Source of the DNA: Actinoplanes utahensis
GTDB taxonomy: Bacteria > Actinomycetota > Actinomycetes > Mycobacteriales > Micromonosporaceae
Length of the DNA stretch: 64,000 nt
Assembly (NCBI RefSeq): GCF_016862455.1
Contig: NZ_BOMZ01000093.1
Coordinates: 62,001-126,000 of the forward strand
Direction of reading: 5' to 3'
Made by a program: the position numbers and the translations under genes. Of this stretch, positions 57,682 through 64,000 are shown piece after piece; the stretch's first letter is position 1; each line of letters opens with the position of its first letter. Below the pieces are notes generated by a model. That model saw only the letters and a program-made list of their open reading frames with translations, did no database searches and was not told the origin of the DNA.

Positions 57682-58638
57682 GTGCGCCGCCGTACGCTCC
57701 TCACCGCTCCGCTGGCCGCCGCGCTGGTCGGCGGCTGCTCGCCGCAGCGGGATCCGGTGCTGCGGCTGATGGTGCCGAACGCCCCGGGCAGCGGCTACGA
57801 CATCACCGCACGGACCGTCGCCACCGCCCTCGACGTCGACGGGGTACGCAGGGACGTCGAAGTGTTCAACCTGCCCGGTGCCGGCGGCATGATCGGCCTG
57901 CGGCGGCTGGTGTACGAGCACGGCAACGGCGCGCTGATGATGCTCATGGGCCTCGGCCTGGTCGGGGCGCAGCACACCGCCCCGATCTCGGTGACCCTCG
58001 ACGCGGTCACCCCGATCGCCCGGCTGATCGAGGAGCCGGAGGTCGTCGTCGTGACCCGGGACGCGCCGCTGCGGACCTTCGACGACCTGGTCACGGCCTG
58101 GCGGGCCGACCCTGCGGGCCTGGCCGTCGGCGGCGGCTCCTCCCCCGGCGGGCCGGACCACCTCGCCACCATGCTCATCGCGCGGGCCGCCGGGATCGCG
58201 CCGTCCTCGGTCCGGTACACCGAGCACGACGGCGGCGGGGTGCTGCTGGCCGCGGTGCTGTCGCGGCGGGTGGCGTTCGGCGTCTCCAGCCTGGGCGAGC
58301 TCGGCGGCCAGATCGACTCCGGTCAGCTGCGGGTGCTCGCGACGACCGGCGGCGGCCGGGCCGCGGGGGTCGAGGCGCCGACGCTGCGCGAGGCCGGCCT
58401 GGACGTGGTCTTCATGAACTGGCGTGGACTGGTCGCCCCGCCCGGGCTCGGTCCGGCACAGCTGGCGGCGCTGACCACGGTGGTGTCCGGGGTGCGGGGT
58501 TCGGCCACCTGGCAGCGGGCGGTCGCCGGTCACCGGTGGACCGACGCCCCGCTCACCGGCGCCGAGTTCGGCGCGTTCCTGCGCCGGCAGAACGATCGGA
58601 TGATCCGGATCCTCGGCGAGCTGGGCCTGCCGGCCTGA
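57682..58638 (+). CDS. Second TctC-like binding protein, solitary
   Basis: A 318-residue lipoprotein: RRRTLLTAPLAAALVGGC has an Arg-rich start followed by a lipobox; then LMVPNAPGSGYDITARTVAT, LPGAGGMIGLRRLVYEHGNG, LAVGGGSSPGGPDHLATMLI and FMNWRGLVAPPGLGPAQLAA, the TctC/Bug pattern. No second TctA or TctB is present. Its position next to the sensor kinase suggests that it presents ligand to the kinase, as proposed for BctC in Bordetella. GTG 57682 is the start. Confidence 0.85.
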   Translation: MRRRTLLTAPLAAALVGGCSPQRDPVLRLMVPNAPGSGYDITARTVATALDVDGVRRDVEVFNLPGAGGMIGLRRLVYEHGNGALMMLMGLGLVGAQHTAPISVTLDAVTPIARLIEEPEVVVVTRDAPLRTFDDLVTAWRADPAGLAVGGGSSPGGPDHLATMLIARAAGIAPSSVRYTEHDGGGVLLAAVLSRRVAFGVSSLGELGGQIDSGQLRVLATTGGGRAAGVEAPTLREAGLDVVFMNWRGLVAPPGLGPAQLAALTTVVSGVRGSATWQRAVAGHRWTDAPLTGAEFGAFLRRQNDRMIRILGELGLPA

Positions 58639-58879
58639 GCCCGGCGTACGCCGTCGGCCGAGTCACTCTCCGCAGATGTCGACCGCAACGACCAAGGATG
58701 GCGCGATGCGCGCTTCTGCCGCGTGTGCCGCCATGAAGCCGCTGGGATATCAGTGGTTCGCCGCCTGCTGTGCCTGGCGTTCTCGACCTCGGCGACGGAC
58801 GGCGGGCGCCGCCGTGCGCGTACGCTGATTTGTCTTTCGGCAGTGTCGGGCGCCAGCCGCGGCCCGTACCGTCGCCTCG

Positions 58880-60322
58880 GTGAAGCGCGCAACGATCAAG
58901 GTCGCGGTGGCAGCGCGAACGGCTGTCACCGCACGGGCTTTCGACCCGGGAAGTCTCCTGACGGGGGCCGCGGTCGTGTTCGCCGGTCTGAGCATGGTGA
59001 GCGGGTGGTGGTTGCTGCCGACCGTGGTCACCGCGTTCCTGGCCGGACGGCGCCGGGGGCGGACGGGTCCGACGGTGCTCGCGCTGGTAGCAGTGCTCTC
59101 GGCCGGTGTGGTGGTGTTCTCGGTCGTGCCCGGCTGGCTGTCGCTGGCGAGTCGGTTCCTGCTCGTGTTCGTTGCCGCCACGATGTCGCCATGGTTCGCG
59201 GGACGATTCTGGCGCCAGTATCAGGATCTCGTCCGGACCGGCTGGGAACGGGCCGAGCAGGCCCAGCGTGAACAGTGGCTGGTCGCCGAGCAGGCGCGGC
59301 TGCGCGAACGGGCCCGGATTGCCCAGGACATGCATGACCTGCTCGGTCACGACCTCAGCTTGATCGCGCTGTCCGCGGGCGCGCTGAAACTCGCGCCGGA
59401 CCTGCAAGAGCACCACCGCAAGGCCGCCACGGACCTCAGGGCTCGGGCCGCGGCCGCGGTGGAGCGCCTCGGCGAGGTGATCGGCGTCCTGCGGGAGCAG
59501 GCCGACAGCGCCCCTACCGACGCCCACGACCCCGACCTGACGGCGCTGACGGCTGCGGCGTCCGCATCGGGGCTGATGGTGGAGCTGCGCATCGACGGCG
59601 AGGCAGGCGATCTGCCACCGATGGCCGAGCGGGCTGTCCACCGGGTTGCGCAGGAAGCGCTGACCAACGTGGCCAAACACGCACCCGGAGCAACAGCGAC
59701 CATTTCCGTGACGCATACGGCGACCGAGACGACGATCGTGGTGGAGAACGGCCCGCCACCGCCACCGTCGCCGGCCGGCCTGCAGTCCCAGCCTGGCGGC
59801 GGGCGAGGTCTGGTCGGCCTCGCCGAACGGGTGCGGCTGGTCGGCGGCACTTTCGAGTACGGCCCGCACCACACAGGTTTCGCCGTCACCGCGCGAATCC
59901 CGCACACCCCCGTGCTCCCGCCGGCGGCCCCGCGGATCGATCGCGCGCTGCCGCAGGAACATCGCCGCGCCCGGCGGCGTGTGGGCCGGTCCCTGATCAT
60001 CGCGGTCATGGTGCCGCTGGTCACCGGCGCGCTGCTGAGCGGGGCCCTGGCGGGCTGGGAGACGCTGTCCTCGTCACAGGCGGTCCTGGACCCGGGCGAC
60101 TACGCCCGCCTGCGCATCGGGCAGGATCGTTCCGAGATGGAGCGTCTCCTGCCGCGCCGGCAGACGAACCACCGACCGCTGAGCGCCGAGCCGACCGTGG
60201 AGGGATCGACGTGCGAGTACTACGCGATGACGGCGGACCACTTCGACGACCGCTCCGGGGACGCCTATCGGCTCTGTTTCCGCGACGACGTGCTGGTGTC
60301 CCGGGACACGGTCACCCCGTGA
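58880..60322 (+). CDS. NarL-type sensor histidine kinase with C-terminal BamE/SmpA-like domain
   Basis: A 480-residue protein: four membrane helices near the N-terminus (about 30-112), HisKA_3 with RARIAQDMHDLLGHDLSLIA (phospho-His), an ATPase domain (HRVAQEALTNVAKHAPGATA, GGRGLVGLAERVRLVGG), then a fifth membrane helix (SLIIAVMVPLVTGALLSGAL) and an extracytoplasmic domain with YARLRIGQDRSEMERLLPRR and two Cys (CEYY, YRLCF), like the SmpA/BamE fold. Kinase followed by an exported domain is unusual. Start GTG 58880; the response regulator follows after seven bases. Confidence 0.82.
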   Translation: MKRATIKVAVAARTAVTARAFDPGSLLTGAAVVFAGLSMVSGWWLLPTVVTAFLAGRRRGRTGPTVLALVAVLSAGVVVFSVVPGWLSLASRFLLVFVAATMSPWFAGRFWRQYQDLVRTGWERAEQAQREQWLVAEQARLRERARIAQDMHDLLGHDLSLIALSAGALKLAPDLQEHHRKAATDLRARAAAAVERLGEVIGVLREQADSAPTDAHDPDLTALTAAASASGLMVELRIDGEAGDLPPMAERAVHRVAQEALTNVAKHAPGATATISVTHTATETTIVVENGPPPPPSPAGLQSQPGGGRGLVGLAERVRLVGGTFEYGPHHTGFAVTARIPHTPVLPPAAPRIDRALPQEHRRARRRVGRSLIIAVMVPLVTGALLSGALAGWETLSSSQAVLDPGDYARLRIGQDRSEMERLLPRRQTNHRPLSAEPTVEGSTCEYYAMTADHFDDRSGDAYRLCFRDDVLVSRDTVTP

Positions 60323-60329
60323 GCGTCCG

Positions 60330-61010
60330 ATGATCCGGGTCCTGATCGCCGACGACGAGCCGATGATCCGGGCGGGCCTGCGCGCGGTACTCACCACTGA
60401 TTCGGACATCGACGTCGTCGCCGAGGCCGGCGACGGACACGACGCCGTCGAGCTGGCGCGACGGCACCGCCCCGCGGTGGCCGTCCTCGACATCCGGATG
60501 CCCGGCATGAACGGCATCGAAGCGATGGCGGAACTCCGCAGGACCGTGCCGGCCACGCGCGTGATCATTCTGACGACGTTCGGGGAGGACGACTACATCC
60601 TGCAAGCACTCGGCGGCGGCGCCGCCGGCTTCCTGATCAAGTCCGGCGAGCCCGAGGAACTGATCGCCGGGCTCCGTGCGGTAGCCGACGGCGGTGCCTA
60701 TCTGTCACCGAAAGTCGCGGCCCGCGTCGTCGCTCACCTCGCCGCGACGGGCGCGGGCACCCTGGCCGCGCGGCGCTCCAGCGCCCGCGCCCGGGTGGAC
60801 GCCCTCACCGCCAGGGAACGGGAGGTGCTGGCCCTGCTCGGCAGCGGACTGTCCAACGGGCAGATAGCCCGACGGCTGCACGTGGTTGAGGGAACGGTAA
60901 AGGCCCATGTGAGCTCCATCCTGGCCAGGCTGGGCGTGGGCAACAGGGCTGCGGCCGCGGTGGTCGCCTATGAAGCGGGGATCGCTGTTCCACGACCTGC
61001 GCAGCAGTGA
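60330..61010 (+). CDS. NarL/FixJ-family response regulator
   Basis: A 226-residue regulator: receiver IRVLIADDEPMIRAGLRAVL, phospho-Asp in VAVLDIRMPGMNGIEAM, IILTTFGEDDYILQAL and LIKSGEPEEL; LuxR HTH LTAREREVLALLGSGLSNGQ, ARRLHVVEGTVKAHVSSILA. It is the partner of the kinase seven bases upstream. The last 306 bases are overlapped on the other strand by the long tail of the PAP2 frame. Confidence 0.92.
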   Translation: MIRVLIADDEPMIRAGLRAVLTTDSDIDVVAEAGDGHDAVELARRHRPAVAVLDIRMPGMNGIEAMAELRRTVPATRVIILTTFGEDDYILQALGGGAAGFLIKSGEPEELIAGLRAVADGGAYLSPKVAARVVAHLAATGAGTLAARRSSARARVDALTAREREVLALLGSGLSNGQIARRLHVVEGTVKAHVSSILARLGVGNRAAAAVVAYEAGIAVPRPAQQ

Positions 61011-61694
61011 CGACACCGCCCGCTGGGCCGGCGGCATGAGCCCCAGCAGGGCAGCCACCATCACCGCGCCGCCGAGCGTCGCACCGGCCAGAACGTCGTG
61101 CGGGTAGTGAACCCCCACCAGCACCCGTAGCAACGCGGCAGCTCCGGCCAGGGGCAACGTGAGCACGGCAAGGCGCGGCCGCAGCACCGCCGGCCCGACG
61201 GCCAGTCCGGCGGCCAAGGTGGCGTGGTTGCTCGGGAAGGACCAGTCCCCGCTCTCCGGACATTCGGCGATCACCCCGATTCCCGTACGCAGCGCACGGC
61301 ACGGTCGTTCCTCGTCCACCACCACCTTGATCGCTTCACTGACGGCGTACGCCACCACAGTTCCGACGCCGGTCAGCACGGTCCCGGTAATCCCTCGTAC
61401 GTCCCGGCGGCGCATCGCCGTCCACCACATCCCGACCAGCAGCATGCCGAGGAGCACCAGAGTGCCCTCGGTAGCCGCCTCCAGCACCGGACCGAACCAC
61501 GACGGTGCCCCTGCTGCCGCCCCGACGATCGCCCGGTACCCGGACACCGAAACTCCGCTGGTGACCTGCGCTGCCCCGGCCCGGCCCCACCCGCCCGGAG
61601 AAAGCCACGCGAGCATCGCCGCCGTCAACCCCAGGACGCCGACAGCGGCCAACAGCCGGCCGACCCCGCCGGTTACTCGTGTTCCTCGTTCCAT
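60705..61694 (-). CDS. PAP2-family phosphatase
   Basis: An integral membrane phosphatase with motifs KVVVDEERP (KX6RP), FPSNHATLA (PSGH equivalent) and RVLVGVHYPHDVLAG (SRX5HX3D equivalent) and about six helices in residues 10-225. It should dephosphorylate a lipid such as phosphatidate or undecaprenyl pyrophosphate. The domain ends near 61010; the frame then continues about 100 codons antisense to the response regulator, with no similarity, to a stop at 60705. ATG 61694 begins MERGTRVTGGVGRLL. Confidence 0.82.
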   Translation of the reverse strand: MERGTRVTGGVGRLLAAVGVLGLTAAMLAWLSPGGWGRAGAAQVTSGVSVSGYRAIVGAAAGAPSWFGPVLEAATEGTLVLLGMLLVGMWWTAMRRRDVRGITGTVLTGVGTVVAYAVSEAIKVVVDEERPCRALRTGIGVIAECPESGDWSFPSNHATLAAGLAVGPAVLRPRLAVLTLPLAGAAALLRVLVGVHYPHDVLAGATLGGAVMVAALLGLMPPAQRAVSSLLRRSWNSDPRFIGDHRGRSPVAHAQPGQDGAHMGLYRSLNHVQPSGYLPVGQSAAEQGQHLPFPGGEGVHPGAGAGAPRGQGARARRGEVSDDAGRDFR

Positions 61695-61918
61695 GGGGGT
61701 CGACCGTAGAAGCGGAAACAGTCGGAAACCCGAGCCGAACGACCACCCCGTACCCCCGACGATCGTCAGGGTTGACCGCTCCGCGGGGAGCAACACAGCG
61801 GAAAACGCACGCATCGGGCCTCCGGCTCGTCACCATGCGTAAGCGGATCCGTTGTCGAAGACACGCGCGTTAGGCCGCGCCTGACAGTGGCGCCCGCACG
61901 CCTGACCCCGTACCGAGA

Positions 61919-62626
61919 TCAGGGTCTCTCGCACAGGAAGACCCGCTCCCGCGCGGGCCGGTCGGGGGCCTGGCGCACGTCGGCGATCTGGAAACCGGCG
62001 GCCGTCAGCCCGGCGTCGAGCTCGTTGCGGTCGCGGAAGCGCAGGGTGGAGTCGGAGGTGAGGACCTCGCCGTCGGGGAACGTGTAGGTGTACCGGAACG
62101 ACACCAGCGGCAGGCGTACGTCGGTGAGCTGGAAACGTTGCTCGACCGGGCCGATGCCGGGCACGTCGCGGGTCTGCGCGACCGGGATCGACCACTCGTC
62201 CCAGATCCGGTACTCGGGACGGCGGGTCTCGAAGACCAGGACGCCACCGGGCCGCAGCGCCGTGTGCAGGTCGGCGAGCACGGACGCCCAGGCGTCGTCG
62301 GTGGTGAAGACCTGGGCGACGTTGCCGGTCATCACCGCCACGTCGAACTGCGCCCGCGGCATCTGGGCAAGCCAGGTGACCAGGTGCGCGCCGGGTTTGG
62401 CCCGGGCCACGTCCAGGGAGGCGGCGGCCGGGTCCACCCCGGTGACCGACAGCCCGCTCACGGCCAGGCGGATGGCGAGGCTGCCGGTGCCGCAGCCGAG
62501 GTCGAGGATCCTGCGGGCGCCGAGCTCCGCGATGATCTCCTGGTAGGCGTCCAGGTCGTCGCGGTCGCCGTCGAAGGTGTCGTGGACCGCGGCCAGCCGC
62601 GGATGGGCGAAGATCGGATCGGGCAC
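61919..62626 (-). CDS. Class I SAM-dependent methyltransferase
   Basis: A 235-residue methyltransferase: IIAELGARRILDLGCGTGSL (motif I), VTGVDPAAASLDVARAKPGA, FDVAVMTGNVAQVFTTDDAW (motif II) and LHTALRPGGVLVFETRRPEY (motif III). The C-terminal beta-rich half (WDEWSIPVAQTRDVPGIGPV, YTYTFPDGEVLTSDSTLRFR) fits small-molecule methyltransferases. GTG 62626 is the likely start; a TATCGT-like -10 just upstream suggests a leaderless mRNA. Substrate unknown. Confidence 0.85.
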   Translation of the reverse strand: MPDPIFAHPRLAAVHDTFDGDRDDLDAYQEIIAELGARRILDLGCGTGSLAIRLAVSGLSVTGVDPAAASLDVARAKPGAHLVTWLAQMPRAQFDVAVMTGNVAQVFTTDDAWASVLADLHTALRPGGVLVFETRRPEYRIWDEWSIPVAQTRDVPGIGPVEQRFQLTDVRLPLVSFRYTYTFPDGEVLTSDSTLRFRDRNELDAGLTAAGFQIADVRQAPDRPARERVFLCERP

Positions 62627-62682
62627 ACGCTGACGATAGCGCCGGACGGCGCACATTCACGTTTGCCGTTACCCTCGCGCGG

Positions 62683-63210
62683 GTGACCCGTTTTCTGCTG
62701 GTGCCCGGCCGTGGTGTGCCGTTCCCCAACCACTGGTCGCGGCAGTGGGCCCGCGCCCACCGCGACCATGTGTGGGCGCCGGAACCGCCGGGCCCGCCCT
62801 ATGTGGCCGAGGACCGGGTGGCGGCGCTGCACGCGGTGATCGCCGCGTCGGACGAGCCCGCGGTTCTGATCGCGCACAGTGCGGGCTGCCTGACGGTGGC
62901 GTTCTGGGCGCGGCGGCACACCGGGCCGGTGGCGGCGGCGCTGCTGGTGACCCCACCGGACGTGGCGGGGACACCCCGCGAGCGGCTGCCGTTCCGGTCG
63001 ATCGTGGTGGTCAGCCGCAACGATCCGCACTGCTCGTTCGCCGCCGGCGCGCGGCTGGCCGCCGACTGGGGCGCCGAGCCGTTCGACGCGGGCCCCGTCG
63101 GCCATCTGGACACCAGTTCGGGCTTCGGGCCGTGGCCCGACGGCGAGAAGCTGGTGGCCCGGTTACTTGGCGTCGATGGTGCCGGTGGCGAGCAGCACCA
63201 GCAGCAGTGA
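62683..63210 (+). CDS. RBBP9/YdeN-type serine hydrolase
   Basis: A 175-residue alpha/beta hydrolase: LLVPGRGVPFPNHWSRQWAR, VLIAHSAGCLTVAFWARRHT (nucleophile Ser in HSAGC), VVVSRNDPHCSF (acid) and VGHLDTSSGFGPWPDG (catalytic His), the RBBP9/YdeN pattern. The family includes serine hydrolases of unknown physiological substrate. GTG 62683 is the start. The last 48 bases, encoding an atypical GlyGln-rich tail, overlap the convergent uppP gene. Confidence 0.85.
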   Translation: MTRFLLVPGRGVPFPNHWSRQWARAHRDHVWAPEPPGPPYVAEDRVAALHAVIAASDEPAVLIAHSAGCLTVAFWARRHTGPVAAALLVTPPDVAGTPRERLPFRSIVVVSRNDPHCSFAAGARLAADWGAEPFDAGPVGHLDTSSGFGPWPDGEKLVARLLGVDGAGGEQHQQQ

Positions 63211-63999
63211 GCCGAGCGCGAGCCGGTAGAAGATGAAGATGCTGTAGGAGTGCTTGGCCACGAACTTCAGCAGCCAGGTCACCGACGCGTACGCGACCAG
63301 GAAGCTGACCACCGTCGCGACGATCGTGTTGGTCCAGCCGACCCCGGAGGAGATCCGGTCGGCCTCACTGACGCCCTGCAGGATCGACGCGCCGGTCAGC
63401 GCCGGGATCGACAGGAAGAACGACAGTTTCGTCACGGTGACCCGGTCGATGTCGCGCAGCAGGCCCGCCGACATGGTGGCACCGGACCGGGAGATGCCGG
63501 GGATCAGCGCCATGCACTGCACGGTACCGATGATCAGCGTGTCCTTCCAGGTCACGTCCTCCTGGTGGCGGACCTGGGTGGCGGCGTGGTCGGCGAACGC
63601 CATCACACCGCTCCACACGATCAGCGCGCCGGCGACGAACCAGAGGCTGCGCAGCGTCGTCTCGATCTGGTCCTTGAACAGCAGCGCCGCGATGACGATC
63701 GGGATCGAGCCGAGCAGCACCGCCCAGCCGAACCGGAAGTCCGGGTGGTCCCGCTTGGTCTTGTCGAACAGTCCCCGGAAGAACGCCGGCACGACGCGGG
63801 CGATGTCGTGCCGCAGGAACAGGATGGTCGCCAGCACCGCACCCGACTGGATGATCACGGTGAAGGCGGTGATGTCCGGGTCGTCGATCGTGTGACCGAA
63901 CAGTTTCTCCAGGATCGTCAGGTGACCGGTGCTCGACACCGGAAGGAACTCGGTGACACCCTCGACCGCGCCGAGGATCACCGCCTCGACGATGCTCAT
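63163..63999 (-). CDS. uppP: Undecaprenyl-diphosphatase UppP/BacA
   Basis: A 278-residue membrane enzyme, complete just inside the window edge: EGVTEFLPVSSTGHLTILEK (catalytic region 1), MALIPGISRSGATMSAGLLR (region 2 with the PGxSRSG signature) and about eight helices. It recycles the lipid carrier of cell-wall synthesis by removing a phosphate from undecaprenyl pyrophosphate and gives bacitracin resistance when overproduced. The start ATG is at 63997-63999; the promoter lies outside the window. Confidence 0.93.
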   Translation of the reverse strand: MSIVEAVILGAVEGVTEFLPVSSTGHLTILEKLFGHTIDDPDITAFTVIIQSGAVLATILFLRHDIARVVPAFFRGLFDKTKRDHPDFRFGWAVLLGSIPIVIAALLFKDQIETTLRSLWFVAGALIVWSGVMAFADHAATQVRHQEDVTWKDTLIIGTVQCMALIPGISRSGATMSAGLLRDIDRVTVTKLSFFLSIPALTGASILQGVSEADRISSGVGWTNTIVATVVSFLVAYASVTWLLKFVAKHSYSIFIFYRLALGSLLLVLLATGTIDAK

Positions 64000-64000
64000 T

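Noticed and set aside
1..64000. tRNA, rRNA, CRISPR array, phage or integrase/attachment site
   Set aside because: None could be recognised by eye on either strand; absence of tRNA genes is not proven without a covariance search.

Overview
The window is very GC-rich, uses GTG and ATGA start/stop overlaps freely, carries several apparently leaderless genes, and is dense in families typical of filamentous actinomycetes (TipA-type MerR, large LuxR/LAL regulator, paired dynamin-like GTPases, rifampin monooxygenase, SUKH proteins). I infer a Micromonosporaceae-like chromosome (Actinoplanes is my best guess); no rRNA, tRNA or CRISPR array was seen, and the genus is not proven by the sequence.

Region by region. 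1-11.9 kb is ordinary accessory chromosome: a WYL regulator fragment cut by the window edge, a TipA-like MerR gene, two metallophosphoesterases followed by a double-glyoxalase protein, a beta-lactamase-fold/SUKH fusion, a guanidinium exporter under a guanidine-III riboswitch, an acyltransferase, a GNAT protein whose MarR part has lost its winged helix, a SUKH protein, a flavoprotein and an SDR. 12.0-14.3 kb is a graveyard: a ghost of a MocR gene, a CmtR/cation-efflux metal operon, IS21 istB and istA remnants, and the tail of a DUF4132-like gene. 14.32-27.36 kb is bounded by a 34-bp inverted repeat (31/34 identical) and contains dead Tn3-type tnpA and tnpR remnants. Its cargo is almost entirely signalling genes: two chemoreceptor-like proteins, a PAS/GAF protein, a STAS protein, an ethylene-receptor-like hybrid histidine kinase, a MarR regulator and a GAF protein. 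The other part of the DUF4132-like gene resumes at 27.36 kb, so the element appears to have split that gene.

29.4-36.2 kb pairs two LuxR-type regulators with a divergent three-gene operon of two dynamin-like GTPases and an acidic protein. 36.3-39.9 kb has an MFS permease with a GntR/YtrA regulator and a MocR regulator divergent from a monooxygenase. 40-43.9 kb holds a dihydrofolate-reductase-like gene, HEAT-repeat genes and a MerR-HEAT fusion with a 19-bp-spacer MerR promoter. 43.9-45.5 kb is a rifampin monooxygenase gene preceded by a 19-codon leader ORF, a hairpin and a large palindrome, which looks like an attenuation system.

45.5-52.1 kb is mixed (esterase, NIPSNAP, lipoproteins, phytanoyl-CoA dioxygenase, a 58-bp perfect palindrome, a phosphotransferase, a broken HIT gene, SnoaL). 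52.2-58.6 kb is a complete tripartite tricarboxylate transporter (TctC-TctB-TctA) with a convergent DcuS/DcuR-type two-component system and a second, solitary TctC-like binding protein. 58.9-64 kb has a NarL-type two-component pair whose kinase carries a C-terminal BamE-like domain, a PAP2 phosphatase, a methyltransferase, a serine hydrolase and uppP.
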